Shown here: in pieces, positions 44,789 to 54,582 of the stretch
Layout: the number at the start of each line of letters is the position of its first letter
How positions within the stretch are numbered: position 1 is the stretch's first letter
Assembly (NCBI GenBank): GCA_934615235.1
Contig: CAKTTL010000001.1
Span: forward strand, 1 to 64,000
Length of the DNA stretch: 64,000 nt
Direction of reading: 5' to 3'
DNA from: an uncultured Clostridia bacterium
GTDB taxonomy: Bacteria > Bacillota > Clostridia > Christensenellales > Aristaeellaceae
Program-made: the position numbers and the translations under genes
Notes under the pieces: generated by a model
The model's input: only the letters and a program-made list of their open reading frames with translations
Told to the model about the DNA's origin: nothing
The model's database searches: none

Positions 44789-45988
44789 TTATTCGGGCTG
44801 CTGCTCCGGCTTCGGCCCGAGCACGATCACGCCATCCTCAAGCACGACCTTATCAGCGTTGTCGACGCACGCTTTGAGCATCGTCTCCATTTCCTCGCCC
44901 AGAAGCGCTTCGCCATCGCGCACCTCTTCCAACTTGGGCCGCGTGAGCGGATGTTTAGGCGTAAAGACCGTGCAGCAATCCTCATACGGAAGCGACGAAG
45001 TTTCATATGTGTTGATCTTTTCAGCGTAGTTGATGATGTCGATCTTATCAAAGCCGATCAGCGGCCGGAAGATGCTCAGCGTCGCCACGTCGTCCGTGCT
45101 GGCGATAGCTTCCATCGTCTGGCTTGCGACCTGCCCCAGGCTTTCGCCAGTAATCAGCGCCTGCGCGCCTTCGCGGACGGCGATGCGTTCGGCGATGCGC
45201 ATCATCTGGCGGCGCATGATCAACGTCGTCATCTCTTCCGGACATTTCTGGTGAATTTTCATCTGCATCTCGGTAAACGGCACGATGAACAGATCAATCT
45301 CACCGCAGTAGCCGGACAAAATGCGCGCCAGTTCGATCACCTTGTCCCGCGCGCGTTCGCTCGTATACGGGAAGGAATGGAAATGCACGGCGATCAGCCG
45401 CACACCGCGGCGCGCGATCATATACCCCGCAACCGGGCTGTCAATACCGCCGGAAAGCAGCAGACACGCCTTGCCTGCCGTTCCCATCGGCATGCCGCCG
45501 GCGCCTTCGATGCGCCCGATATGCAACGTCGCCCGCTCGCGAATCTCCACTACGAGCGTGTAATCCGGATTCTTTACATCGACGCGCAGGTTCGGATTTG
45601 CTTCCAGCACGCGTCCGCCGACAATCTCGTTGATCTGCGGCGAGTCATACGGATATTTCTTATCCGAGCGGCTTGCGCGCACCTTGAACGTGCCCGATTT
45701 ATCGGCCATCATCTCGATTGCCGCCCGGCAGACGGCCTCAAAATCGTCCTTTTCCATCTCCCGCGCAATGCTGACGGAATGGATGCCAAACACCTGCGCC
45801 ACGCGCTGCGCGCACGCCTGCGTGTCGGTCATATCGCTGACATAAATGCGTCCGTCTTTCATCCAGACATGGCCGTGATATTCGGCCGCCGCATGGCGCA
45901 CGCGGTTGACAAGCGCGCGCATGAACAGCGGGCGGTTAAGCCCCTTCAAATAAACTTCGCCGAAGCGAACGAGCAAAATCTCCCTCAT
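44789..45988 (-). CDS. thiI: tRNA 4-thiouridine synthase ThiI
   Basis: Makes s4U8 in tRNA and may feed thiamine thiazole synthesis. The 399-residue protein has an N-terminal ferredoxin-like/THUMP part (1-165) and a PP-loop domain with LLSGGIDSPVAGYM. It lacks the C-terminal rhodanese domain of E. coli ThiI, as in Bacillus. It lies two bases after a cysteine desulfurase, the likely sulfur donor. Confidence 0.96.
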   Translation of the reverse strand: MREILLVRFGEVYLKGLNRPLFMRALVNRVRHAAAEYHGHVWMKDGRIYVSDMTDTQACAQRVAQVFGIHSVSIAREMEKDDFEAVCRAAIEMMADKSGTFKVRASRSDKKYPYDSPQINEIVGGRVLEANPNLRVDVKNPDYTLVVEIRERATLHIGRIEGAGGMPMGTAGKACLLLSGGIDSPVAGYMIARRGVRLIAVHFHSFPYTSERARDKVIELARILSGYCGEIDLFIVPFTEMQMKIHQKCPEEMTTLIMRRQMMRIAERIAVREGAQALITGESLGQVASQTMEAIASTDDVATLSIFRPLIGFDKIDIINYAEKINTYETSSLPYEDCCTVFTPKHPLTRPKLEEVRDGEALLGEEMETMLKACVDNADKVVLEDGVIVLGPKPEQQPE

Positions 45989-45990
45989 CG

Positions 45991-47142
45991 TTATCTCCTC
46001 TGGAATGCGCTGTACATTTTGTAGCAGCGGATGACCACGTCGGCGGCCGCGTCCATTTCCTCTGTCGTGTTCATCATGCCCAGGCTGAAGCGAACAGCCA
46101 TTTCCGCATCCTGCTTCTCGGCGCGCATGGCCTTGAAAGCGGCGCTCATTTCGCGCTTATGCGTCGAACAGGCGGAGCCGTTGCCGACGTAAACGCCTTC
46201 GGCTTCCAGCGCGTGCAGCATCACCTCGCCGCGCACGCCGAGCGAAAGGTTCAGAATGTGCGGCGCCGCGTCCTTTCCCTCTGGATCCGGACCGTTCACA
46301 TGCAAGCTTGGAATTTCGGCGCGCAAGCGCGCATAAAGCCGCAGTTTCGCCGCTCTCAGCGCTTCGCCGCGTTCCGTCTGCGCAAGCATCCATTCCGCCG
46401 CCGCTGCAAAGCCCGCGATGCCCGCCGTGTTCTCCGTCCCGGATCGAAGGCCTTTTTCCTGTCCGCCGCCCTCAATGCGCGGCGAAAGGCGCACGCCCCT
46501 GCGTGCGATCAGCGCGCCGATTCCCTTCGGGCCGTGAATCTTGTGACCCGAGCAGGTATACAGATCGACGCCGCTTTTGTCGAACGCCATCGGCACACGA
46601 AGGAATCCCTGCACGCCGTCCACATGCATCAGCGCCTGCGGGCATTTTTCATGCACCAGCTTTGCAATCTCCTCTACCGGCTGCACAGCGCCCGTTTCGT
46701 TATTCACCTGCATGCAGCTGACAAGCCCGACGTTCTCATCCAGCATTGCGGCCAGCTTCTCCAAATCGGCCACACCGTCGCGCCGCGCCGGGAATACCTC
46801 AACCGTATGACCGAGACGTTCCAACTGCGCGCGCGTATTGAGCACGGCCGGATGCTCGCCGCCGAAAAGCAGCACGCGCCGAACCCCGTGAAAGCGCTCC
46901 GCGCTGCCGAGAATCGCCAGCGAATCCGCCTCGCTGCCGCTGCCGGTAAAGGTCAGCTCCGCATTCTGTGCGCCCGCCGCATCCAGCAGCATTCTGCGCG
47001 CCTGCGTCATTTTCTTTTCCGCTCGAACTGCGGGACCATACGCGGCGGACGGATTAAACCAGTCCGTTTCCAGCGCGTCGCGCATGGCAAACAAAGCCGC
47101 TTGGCACGGCTTTGTGGTTGCGCTGTTATCCAGATAAATCAT
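45991..47142 (-). CDS. Cysteine desulfurase (NifS/IscS family, NifZ-like)
   Basis: PLP enzyme that passes cysteine sulfur to partners. The 383-residue protein has the family start IYLDNSATTKP, the PLP lysine in SGHKIHGPKGIGAL, GGGQEKGLRSGTENT, and the active-site Cys loop NGSACSTHKREMS. Pairing with thiI suggests it is dedicated to tRNA thiolation, as NifZ is in B. subtilis. No iscU/sufU is adjacent. Confidence 0.94.
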   Translation of the reverse strand: MIYLDNSATTKPCQAALFAMRDALETDWFNPSAAYGPAVRAEKKMTQARRMLLDAAGAQNAELTFTGSGSEADSLAILGSAERFHGVRRVLLFGGEHPAVLNTRAQLERLGHTVEVFPARRDGVADLEKLAAMLDENVGLVSCMQVNNETGAVQPVEEIAKLVHEKCPQALMHVDGVQGFLRVPMAFDKSGVDLYTCSGHKIHGPKGIGALIARRGVRLSPRIEGGGQEKGLRSGTENTAGIAGFAAAAEWMLAQTERGEALRAAKLRLYARLRAEIPSLHVNGPDPEGKDAAPHILNLSLGVRGEVMLHALEAEGVYVGNGSACSTHKREMSAAFKAMRAEKQDAEMAVRFSLGMMNTTEEMDAAADVVIRCYKMYSAFQRR

Positions 47143-47678
47143 CAGTTCGTCTGATATACCCCGCGCGGCAGGTACAGCTTGATCATCTCGATCATCTCGT
47201 CCGTCGGCTCGATGACGATCATGTGCTTTTCGTTGTTCTTCTGATAGAAGAAATAGAACAGGTTGCCGTCGCGGTTGAGGAACCAGTTCGACTTCTTCAG
47301 GCCAGGCATGGAAACATAACGCTGGAAGCTGCCGCTGGCCACCATGCCACAGGCCTCAACGTTCTTCACGCGCATGGTGCCAAGATTTTTGCGCTTCTTG
47401 TTGCCCATGACGCAGGCGAAATCGAGATCGCCGTTGGTGAAGGTATATTCATATTCCAGCCGGAGCATGTCCTTCTTCCACCAGATCAGGAAAGCAATGC
47501 CGCCGTAGATTACCGTAAAGACGATGGTCATCAGAATATTCTGAGAGAAAGTAATCTGCGAGATATACAAAAGCGCCATCGCGCCGCTGAGAACCATGAT
47601 GATGCAAAGCAGCGCATAAAGAATATTGTTGCCCGCCCGGTTGTGCTTGATTACGATTTCCTCGCGATAGTTATCCAA
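47142..47678 (-). CDS. DUF6106-like membrane protein
   Basis: A 178-residue protein with two N-terminal helices (about 20-40 and 47-66) and a cytoplasmic, strand-rich domain (EYTFTNGDLDFACVMGNKKRK, YFFYQKNNEKHMIVIEPTDEM). It resembles the DUF6106 family of unknown function common in Clostridia. First gene of the thiI operon; its stop overlaps the desulfurase start by one base. Confidence 0.7.
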   Translation of the reverse strand: MDNYREEIVIKHNRAGNNILYALLCIIMVLSGAMALLYISQITFSQNILMTIVFTVIYGGIAFLIWWKKDMLRLEYEYTFTNGDLDFACVMGNKKRKNLGTMRVKNVEACGMVASGSFQRYVSMPGLKKSNWFLNRDGNLFYFFYQKNNEKHMIVIEPTDEMIEMIKLYLPRGVYQTN

Positions 47679-47704
47679 TTTCTTACCCCCTATTCTTTGG
47701 GTTT

Positions 47705-47733
47705 ATTATAGCATACTGTTTTGCCGTCCGCAA
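47705..47733 (-). promoter_or_regulatory. Promoter of the DUF6106-desulfurase-thiI operon
   Basis: On the minus strand TTGCGG (complement of 47728-47733) and TGCTATAAT (TATAAT complement of 47705-47710), 17-base spacer. A plus-strand TATAAT at 47758-47763 probably serves the divergent gene at 47848. Confidence 0.65.
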
Positions 47734-47847
47734 GAAAGAGCTTCTCAATTCCGTCTTTATAATCGCAGGAAAAGCAGGAAAATTACATGCCTGACGCGAA
47801 AAAGAGCATCATGTCCGTCTTTTTCAAATTCTTTGGAGGTAAAACAC

Positions 47848-49650
47848 ATGAAATGTCCCCATTGCGGTCACTGGAACCAGCCTTCTTTCCCGCGCTGCTT
47901 CAAATGCGGCGCACCGCTGGACGCCAAGGATGCAGCCGCGCCAGCCTGGCGCGAGAAATTCGAAAAACCGCATAAGGATAAAATCCGCGTCCTGTACGAC
48001 GACGCGGACGCGCAGCCCACGGTCGAGGAATTCGCTTCCGTTCCGCCTGAGCCGGATTCGAAGGAAGAAACGCTTTCCGAAGAAATGCTCCGCCTGAAGG
48101 ATCGCCGCGAACGCGGCGAAAAATACCTCGAAACCCTTCGCGAGCAAACCGCGCGCGAAGAAAAAACGGACGGCGCGCAAGGCGTGCGCGTCACCTATGC
48201 AGACGGCCGCACCGCACCGCCGCGCCCACAAAACGACCGGCCGGAGGACGCCTCGCTCCGCGAAAACGGGGATGAGTTCTTTGATCTGGACGACGACGCG
48301 GCGGACGAACCTTACGACGACCCCTACGACGCGATGTACGCGGATTCTCTGCCGCCCACCGGCCCCGCCGTCAGCGCTTCGCGCCGCCGCAAAAAGCGCA
48401 AGCATATGCGCAGCCCTTTCGCCGTCGCCGTCTGGCTGGTGCGCATTCTTGTCGTGATCGCCGTCGCATTCTGCATCTGGCAGGGCTGGATGGTCGTAAG
48501 CAAATACATGGAAGAGAAAAACGTTTCCGCCGAAAGCGTAAACGCGCTGATTGAAACCTGCGACGTGGACGGCTATCCCGGCCATCGCATCACCATCCTT
48601 GCCGACGAGGGCACGCAATGCTACATCGGCGAACTGACGAAATCGTATGTTGCCGTCAACGGCGTAATTACCATTACCGCCGCGGATTATACCTTCTACG
48701 ACGACATCACCAACCTGGAAGCCGACAGCATGACCGTCACGCTCACGCCGACGATGATCTATCAGGGAAACGAAACGCGCATGGCCCCGATTACCTACGA
48801 TATCAATATTCCCGCCTCGACGCTCGTGCTCGTTTCGCCCGAAACCTCCTGGCTGGAGGTGACCACGTCGGTCTACAACATCACTCTGCAGGTCGATCCC
48901 GGTAGCACCGTAATCGCCAACAACACCGATATCTCCGATACCGTCAGCGAAGGCGGCGTGGTCGACTACAACCCCGTCGTGCAGGCCATCGGCGATAACA
49001 TCATCAGCTTTACCGTGCGCGCGCCGCATTGCCGGGAAAGCCGGCTTGTCGTGACGCTCTACCGCGAACCGATGACGATTCCCATCGAGCTGGCTGCCGA
49101 TACCATCGCCCGCACGGACGACGACACGATCTCCATCACCGCCACGACCAAGCCTGGTGCAACCATTACCGTTGATACGCCGTATGAATCCATCGACGAT
49201 TCGCAGCTGGCCACAACGGGCAAGTTCACCGTAAAGGCGAAACTTACGCGCATCGGCTATAACGATATTGTTATCCATGCAAGCCTGCCGGGCGTGGAAA
49301 GCTCGACGCTGACGCACCGCGTCTATTATCAAATGCCCGCAAACAAATACACGCCCAAGGCCTGGGCGCTCAACGCGACAGATTATTCGGAATTGATGAA
49401 CAACATCAGCATGCGCATTGAGAACGCGCAGATTTATCTCTGCCGCGGAACGATCAAGCAGATCGTATCCAGCAACCCGCAGCTTGCGATTATGGATACC
49501 GGAACAGACGGCAGCGAACAGCTCGTCATGCTGCAAAACGAAAGCGCCACCACCTGGGAGCTCGGCAAGAGTTACCGCGTTTACGCGGATGTGACGGGCG
49601 TTTACGGCTCCATGCCCAAGCTTATGGCGCGCTACACCTACGATTATTGA
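47848..49650 (+). CDS. Zinc-ribbon, single-helix membrane protein with beta-rich extracellular region
   Basis: I do not recognise the whole 600-residue protein. It opens with a zinc ribbon (C3-x2-C6, C17-x2-C20), then an acidic, disordered cytoplasmic segment to about 185, a transmembrane helix (191-213), and about 385 extracellular residues. The middle has repeated beta-strand stretches that look Ig-like. The last 75 residues (CRGTIKQIVSSNPQLAIMD, then YRVYADVTGVYGSMPKLMAR) resemble an OB fold. ATG 47848 follows TTTGGAGG; the alternative five codons earlier is inside that site. It stands alone on the plus strand. Confidence 0.72.
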   Translation: MKCPHCGHWNQPSFPRCFKCGAPLDAKDAAAPAWREKFEKPHKDKIRVLYDDADAQPTVEEFASVPPEPDSKEETLSEEMLRLKDRRERGEKYLETLREQTAREEKTDGAQGVRVTYADGRTAPPRPQNDRPEDASLRENGDEFFDLDDDAADEPYDDPYDAMYADSLPPTGPAVSASRRRKKRKHMRSPFAVAVWLVRILVVIAVAFCIWQGWMVVSKYMEEKNVSAESVNALIETCDVDGYPGHRITILADEGTQCYIGELTKSYVAVNGVITITAADYTFYDDITNLEADSMTVTLTPTMIYQGNETRMAPITYDINIPASTLVLVSPETSWLEVTTSVYNITLQVDPGSTVIANNTDISDTVSEGGVVDYNPVVQAIGDNIISFTVRAPHCRESRLVVTLYREPMTIPIELAADTIARTDDDTISITATTKPGATITVDTPYESIDDSQLATTGKFTVKAKLTRIGYNDIVIHASLPGVESSTLTHRVYYQMPANKYTPKAWALNATDYSELMNNISMRIENAQIYLCRGTIKQIVSSNPQLAIMDTGTDGSEQLVMLQNESATTWELGKSYRVYADVTGVYGSMPKLMARYTYDY

Positions 49651-49732
49651 TCTTTCCCGCACCTTTTCCTTTCCCGCCGCGTATCGTATTAGCGGACGCC
49701 CCGTTTCCCCAGACGGGAAAGGAGAAGGAACC

Positions 49733-50272
49733 ATGATTAACAATATTATTCGATATGGCTGCAACGCCTGTTCGATCAATCCATACGGCTGCAACATCTG
49801 CAATTATTTCAGCACCTTCGGCACCTCGCGCGCCCGCTGGTGCTGCGGCGGAGACCCCGACAGCGTTATTGATCACCGCGCGCTGCTTTACGCGACTAAC
49901 ACGCTCACGGCCGCGGCCGGCACGGCGATTCCATTCGCCGCTTCCTCGATGACCGGCGCGTTCACCTTCAACGCGCAGAACCAGCTGGTCATCCTGCAGG
50001 CCGGAATCTATCAGGCGACGTACACCGTCAATCTTCCCAGCGGCGCAAGCGCCGATACGACGCTTTCGCTGCGGCTCAACGGAACCGTTCTTCCGTCTTC
50101 GCAAGTATCCGTCTCTCACACGGAAAGCGACGGCTCCGTCACCATCACCGGGCAGGCGATTTTCAGCGCCGCCTACGCGGCTACGCTGGATCTCTACACT
50201 TCCAACGCGCTCACGCTGACCGGTGTAAACACCGGAGACGTTCTGGCTTCGCTTGTAATTACGACGCTGTAA
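49733..50272 (+). CDS. BclA C-terminal-like surface protein, probably spore-associated
   Basis: A 179-residue protein with a Cys-rich N-terminus (seven Cys in residues 10-38, ending CCGG) followed by a beta-rich domain (about 52-179). That domain contains LVILQAGIYQATYTVNLPSG and LSLRLNGTVLPSSQVSVSH, characteristic of the TNF-like BclA C-terminal domain of exosporium proteins. There is no collagen-like repeat and no signal peptide, which suits a mother-cell product deposited on the spore. It follows GGAGAAGGA and is followed directly by hairpin repeat copy B. Confidence 0.75.
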   Translation: MINNIIRYGCNACSINPYGCNICNYFSTFGTSRARWCCGGDPDSVIDHRALLYATNTLTAAAGTAIPFAASSMTGAFTFNAQNQLVILQAGIYQATYTVNLPSGASADTTLSLRLNGTVLPSSQVSVSHTESDGSVTITGQAIFSAAYAATLDLYTSNALTLTGVNTGDVLASLVITTL

Positions 50273-50292
50273 TTTGAGATTGTATTTTTCAG

Positions 50293-50360
50293 GGGGAGGG
50301 ACCTTCTTTCTGTAGAAAGAAGGTCCCTCCCCTTTGCCTTCCTCGAAGAAAGCCGCTTTT
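50293..50360. repeat. Long-hairpin intergenic repeat, copy B
   Basis: A perfect 19-pair stem (50293-50311 with 50314-50332), a CTTC/GAAG mini-stem, and the tail GAAAGCCGCTTTT ending at 50360. It lies 20 bases after the BclA-like gene in that gene's direction and probably ends its transcript. Confidence 0.75.
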
Positions 50361-50456
50361 ATTGACTTTTCAATACGCTCTAATAAACAGCAGCGGACCC
50401 GAAACTCCAAAGAGCTCCAAACCCGCCGTCGCTATAAAATATATAAACCCGTTCCA

Positions 50457-50531
50457 TAAAAAGTGGCTTTCTTCAAGATGGGGGTCTGGGGGAAGAACCT
50501 TCTTTCTCCAGAAAGAAGGTTCTTCCCCCAG
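50457..50531. repeat. Long-hairpin intergenic repeat, copy C (inverted)
   Basis: A perfect 22-pair stem (50486-50507 with 50510-50531) with, on the minus strand, the tail GAAGAAAGCCACTTTTT. It lies 15 bases after the last ABC transporter gene, in that gene's direction, facing copy B. The 96 bases between copies B and C hold no gene. Confidence 0.75.
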
Positions 50532-50546
50532 CAATTCTCCCACCCC

Positions 50547-51578
50547 TTACTTTGCACTCTTGTCGTACGGAATTCCCTCCGCCTTGGGCGCGCGGGAATT
50601 CTTCGAGGTGAAGGCCATAACAATCAGCGTGATCAGATACGGCAGCAGGCGATAGAAATGCGCGCTGATGCCGAGATCTTTCAGCATGTAAACGCCGTCG
50701 CCATTGATGTCAAGGCTCGCGTAGGACGCGGCAACGCACTTGAACAGGCCGAACAGCAATGCGCTCGCCGCAACGTTGAGCGGCTTCCAGTTGCCGAAAA
50801 TCATAACCGCCAGCGCAAGGAAGCCGAACCCTGCAACGTCGCCGTTGGCCGTGCAGTTGGTCGTTGTGAGCGCGTAAACGAAGCCGCCCATGCCGGCCAG
50901 CGCGCCGGAGATCACCACGCCCGCATAGCGCATGCGCGTTACGTTGATGCCCAGCGAATCCGCCGCCTGCGGGTTTTCGCCGCAGGAACGCAGGCGCAGG
51001 CCGAAACGCGTTTTATACAGGATAATCGACAACAGCACGTACACCAGAATGCACACGTATGTGGCAAGATAAACCTTGTTCAGGAACGTCTCGCCCAGGA
51101 AACTCATCTGCTCCGTGCGGCCGTAGCCGAACATGCTTTTTTTGATCATGAACCAGCTGGCGGAGTCGCCGGAATCCATCTGCAGCGTGTTCTGCTTGGC
51201 GATCAGCCGGATCAGGAAGAGCACCAGCGCGGGCGCCATCAGGTTCAGCGCCGTTCCGCCGATGGTCTGATCGGCCTTGAGGTTAATCGCAGCAAACGCA
51301 AGCAGCAGTGAGAATACCGCGCCCATCAGCGCGGAAACCGCCATTGCAAGCAGCATGAACCCCTGCAGCGTCCAGAAATCGCCGGCCGCCTTGGCGGCGT
51401 CGAACGTACCCGCCTGCTGCATCAGCCGCACGAACAGCACGCCCACAAACGCGCCGAAAATCATCAGGCCTTCCAGCGCAAGGTTGATGATGCCGCTTCG
51501 TTCGGCAAAGATTCCGGCCAGCGCCACAATCATCAGCGGAACCGCATAGATCAACGTCTGTCGAATCAGGAACGACAT
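50547..51578 (-). CDS. BMP-type nucleoside ABC transporter permease 2 (NupQ-like)
   Basis: A 343-residue permease with about nine helices. The family phrases IFAERSGIINLALEGLMIFGAF, LGINVTRMRYAGVVISGALAGMGG-like segments and FLALAVMIFGNWKPLNV fit the YufQ/NupQ group for nucleosides. It overlaps the partner permease by 13 bases. Last gene of the transporter operon. Confidence 0.92.
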   Translation of the reverse strand: MSFLIRQTLIYAVPLMIVALAGIFAERSGIINLALEGLMIFGAFVGVLFVRLMQQAGTFDAAKAAGDFWTLQGFMLLAMAVSALMGAVFSLLLAFAAINLKADQTIGGTALNLMAPALVLFLIRLIAKQNTLQMDSGDSASWFMIKKSMFGYGRTEQMSFLGETFLNKVYLATYVCILVYVLLSIILYKTRFGLRLRSCGENPQAADSLGINVTRMRYAGVVISGALAGMGGFVYALTTTNCTANGDVAGFGFLALAVMIFGNWKPLNVAASALLFGLFKCVAASYASLDINGDGVYMLKDLGISAHFYRLLPYLITLIVMAFTSKNSRAPKAEGIPYDKSAK

Positions 51579-52846
51579 GCTTTTCCCTCCTCCTTTGCCT
51601 TGCCGGACTGCGAACCGAGCGAATCGGCCGAAATCGCCTTGTTCTTCTGCCTGCCGCTCAGCCAGTTCTTGATCAGCAGCGAGAAGGCGGAAAGGTATAC
51701 GATTACCGCAATGATTACATCAGTGATGTATTCGTTATACGCCGTCAGGCTCGTCAGCTGGAGGCCGGCGATAGAGAGCATCGACATAAACATGCCGGTG
51801 AACACAACGCCAATCGGATTACTGACTGCAAGCAGCGCCACAGGAATGCCGTTAAAGCCCGCCGCGGGAAGCGACTGATATGTGTTCCAGTAAAACTCGG
51901 TGTTGCCGGAGAGGTAATACAGCGTGCCCGCCGCGCCGGCCAGCGCGCCCGCAATGGCCATGGAAAGCACGATGTTGCGCTTATCCTGGATACCGGCGTA
52001 ACGCGCCGCGAAGCGGTTCGAGCCGCATACTTTCAGCTCGTAGCCCAGCGTGGTTTTGCTCAGCACGATATAAACGATAATGGCCAGCGCGATGGCTATG
52101 AGAATGCCGCCGTTCACCTGGCTGCCGGAGAATATCTTGTCTAGCCCCATTTTGGGCGTTGAAACGCCTTCGCCCTTTACGTACGTCAACACGCCGTCCA
52201 CGTTCGTCAGCCCGTAGGACGTGCTGTAAATATCGCTGGATTTCGTGTTTTCAACCATGTTTTTCAGGTTGCTGATATCGAACAGCCATGTTACGACATT
52301 CGCGGCAATCCAGTTGGTCATGATGCAGGCGATGACCTCGTTAATGTTCAGGCACGCCTTCAAAATACCGGGAATCATTCCCCACAGCGCACCCGCGGCC
52401 ATGCCGCCAAGGAAAGCCAGCGCCCAGATGATCCAGCGCGGTATGGACGAAGTCGGGATGCTCAGCGCGATGAACAGCGTCGCCGCCGTCCCCGCAAGAT
52501 ACTGTCCCGGCGCGCCGATGTTGAACAGGCCGGTCTTGAACGCAATGGCGACCGACAGGCCCGTCAGAATCAGCGGCATGGAACGGAAAAGCATATTGCC
52601 CATGCTGGCCGAATTAAAGCCGAACGTCAACGTGCCGGCGGCATTGCGGCCCGTGCTGAAAATGCCCAGCGTCACAAGCTGAATGCCTTCCCATGCGCTC
52701 TTGATTCCAAGCGACGGGTTGCTTATGCCGACAATCAGGATCACGATCGCACCGGCCAGCAGGCCGATCAGAATCGAAATCAGCGACGCTATCACAGAAC
52801 GCGTAGCGTCCTTATGCCAGAGATTGGAAAGCAGGTTTTCTTTCAT
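51566..52846 (-). CDS. BMP-type nucleoside ABC transporter permease 1 (NupP-like)
   Basis: A 426-residue permease with about ten helices. [19 protein letters not shown] and [21 protein letters not shown] are typical of YufP/NupP. An additional soluble loop (about 195-240) lies on the extracellular side. It overlaps the ATPase gene by four bases. Confidence 0.92.
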   Translation of the reverse strand: MKENLLSNLWHKDATRSVIASLISILIGLLAGAIVILIVGISNPSLGIKSAWEGIQLVTLGIFSTGRNAAGTLTFGFNSASMGNMLFRSMPLILTGLSVAIAFKTGLFNIGAPGQYLAGTAATLFIALSIPTSSIPRWIIWALAFLGGMAAGALWGMIPGILKACLNINEVIACIMTNWIAANVVTWLFDISNLKNMVENTKSSDIYSTSYGLTNVDGVLTYVKGEGVSTPKMGLDKIFSGSQVNGGILIAIALAIIVYIVLSKTTLGYELKVCGSNRFAARYAGIQDKRNIVLSMAIAGALAGAAGTLYYLSGNTEFYWNTYQSLPAAGFNGIPVALLAVSNPIGVVFTGMFMSMLSIAGLQLTSLTAYNEYITDVIIAVIVYLSAFSLLIKNWLSGRQKNKAISADSLGSQSGKAKEEGKACRS

Positions 52847-54390
52847 GCGAGCGCCTCCCTCTTCTGCCGCCTGGCGCCGGCCATATACAGACCAAGCTCC
52901 TCAACCGTAACGCGTTTGGGATCGAATTCGCCGACGATTTCTCCCTCGTACATCACCAGAATGCGGTCGGACAGGTTCATTACTTCGTCCAGCTCGAGCG
53001 ACACGAGCAGCACCGCCTTGCCCTCGTCGCGCTGACGGATAAGCTGGCTGTGAATGTATTCAATTGCGCCGATATCCAGGCCGCGCGTCGGCTGTACCGC
53101 TACGACGAGCGGCATGTTGCGGTCCAGCTCCCGAGCGATAATCGCCTTCTGCTGGTTGCCGCCGGAAAGTCCGCGAACAATCGACGCAGGCCCCTTGCTG
53201 GCGCGCACGTCATATTGCTCAATCAGCTTTTCCGTGTATTCGCGTACCTGATCAAAGCGGATAAAGCCGTGATTCTGGAACTGCGGCTCCTGATACCGCT
53301 CGAGCACCATATTCTGCTCCAGTGTGTAATCGAGCACAAGGCCGTATTTGTGCCGGTCTTCCGGGATGTAGCTCATACCGGCCTGGCCTCTTGCGCGGAT
53401 TGCCGCGCTGGTAATATCCTTGCCAAGCAGGTTGATCTTTCCTGCGCCGCATTTTTCCAGACCGGTCAGCGCATAGACAAGTTCCGTCTGACCGTTTCCG
53501 TCGATACCGGCGATACAGACGATCTCGCCCTCCCGCACCGTAAAGGAAACGTCCTTTACCGCGTCTTTCTTATACAGCTTCGACGCGACATGCAGGCCGG
53601 AAACTTCGAGCACGGGCTTGCCCGGCTTCGCATCGGCCTTATCGATCACCAGCTGCACCGGCCGCCCGACGATCATGCGGGAAAGCTCTTCCTTCGTCGT
53701 CTCCTTCACCTCGCGCGTTCCGACGTATTTGCCCTTGCGCAGCACGGTAACGCGATCGGCGACCTCCATGATTTCGTTAAGCTTGTGCGAAATGAAAAGG
53801 ATGCTCTTTCCTTCCGCGGCAAGGCCGCGCATGATCTGCATCAGCTCTTCGATTTCCTGCGGCGTCAAAACAGCCGTCGGTTCATCGAAAATAAGCACAT
53901 CATTGTCCCGATAGAGCATCTTCAAAATTTCAACGCGCTGCTGCATACCCACGGTGATATCCTCGACCTTCGCGTCGAGGTCCACCTTCAGGCCGTACTG
54001 ATCGGACAGCCGCTGCACCTTTTTGCGCGCTTCCTTTTTCTGCAGAAAACCCATGCGCGTATCTTCCGCGCCGAGAATGATATTGTCCAGCACGGTAAAC
54101 ACGTCGATCAACTTGAAATGCTGATGCACCATGCCGATATGCAGCGCGGTTGCGTCGTTGGGGTTTTCAATTTTAACTTCCCTGCCGTCTTTTTTGATGA
54201 CTCCCTTTTCCGGCTGGTACAGGCCGAACAGGACGCTCATCAGGGTGGATTTTCCGGCGCCGTTTTCGCCGAGCAGAGCGTGGATCTCGCCCTTTTTCAC
54301 CTGAAGGGTAATGTCGTCGTTTGCCTTGAAGCCGCTGAATTCCTTGGTAATATGCAGCATCTCGATGACATACTGGGGCGTATTATCCAT
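52843..54390 (-). CDS. BMP-type nucleoside ABC transporter ATPase (NupO-like, two ABC domains)
   Basis: A 515-residue tandem ATPase. The first ABC domain has [22 protein letters not shown] and the signature GMQQR. The second has [10 protein letters not shown], where the usual Walker A Lys is missing, LSGGNQQK, and [13 protein letters not shown]. This one-active, one-degenerate arrangement is normal for the RbsA/YufO class. It is translationally coupled to the permeases. Confidence 0.93.
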   Translation of the reverse strand: MDNTPQYVIEMLHITKEFSGFKANDDITLQVKKGEIHALLGENGAGKSTLMSVLFGLYQPEKGVIKKDGREVKIENPNDATALHIGMVHQHFKLIDVFTVLDNIILGAEDTRMGFLQKKEARKKVQRLSDQYGLKVDLDAKVEDITVGMQQRVEILKMLYRDNDVLIFDEPTAVLTPQEIEELMQIMRGLAAEGKSILFISHKLNEIMEVADRVTVLRKGKYVGTREVKETTKEELSRMIVGRPVQLVIDKADAKPGKPVLEVSGLHVASKLYKKDAVKDVSFTVREGEIVCIAGIDGNGQTELVYALTGLEKCGAGKINLLGKDITSAAIRARGQAGMSYIPEDRHKYGLVLDYTLEQNMVLERYQEPQFQNHGFIRFDQVREYTEKLIEQYDVRASKGPASIVRGLSGGNQQKAIIARELDRNMPLVVAVQPTRGLDIGAIEYIHSQLIRQRDEGKAVLLVSLELDEVMNLSDRILVMYEGEIVGEFDPKRVTVEELGLYMAGARRQKREALA

Positions 54391-54474
54391 GCTTTCACCT
54401 CGCTTTCTGTCGATTCGCTGAAGGGGCGCAGCTTAAACGAGCGCTATGCAGACCCCGGCAGTGTATGATAAAAT

Positions 54475-54503
54475 ATTATACCTGTTTATCATAGAATTCG
54501 CAA
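54475..54503 (-). promoter_or_regulatory. Promoter for the ABC ATPase-permease genes
   Basis: On the minus strand TTGCGA (complement of 54498-54503) and TATAAT (complement of 54475-54480), 17-base spacer, about 85 bases before the ATPase start. It follows the terminator of the BMP gene, so the ATPase and permeases can be expressed separately from it. Confidence 0.7.
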
Positions 54504-54533
54504 GGCAAAACAACGATTTCTTCCAATTTGATA

Positions 54534-54560
54534 TAAAAAAGCCTCCCTTGCGGGAGGCTT
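54534..54560 (-). terminator. Terminator after BMP gene
   Basis: AAGCCTCCC (54539-54547) pairs perfectly with GGGAGGCTT (54552-54560); on the minus strand six T follow. It sits 22 bases after the BMP stop. Confidence 0.9.
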
Positions 54561-54582
54561 GGAGAAAACGCATCCGATTCGA

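Noticed and set aside
50361..50456. Small gene between hairpin repeats B and C
   Set aside because: No open frame with a ribosome site is present on either strand.
53460..53530. Second ABC domain lacking the Walker A lysine taken as a decayed gene
   Set aside because: One degenerate site is normal for the YufO/RbsA class of tandem ATPases; the rest of the domain is intact.
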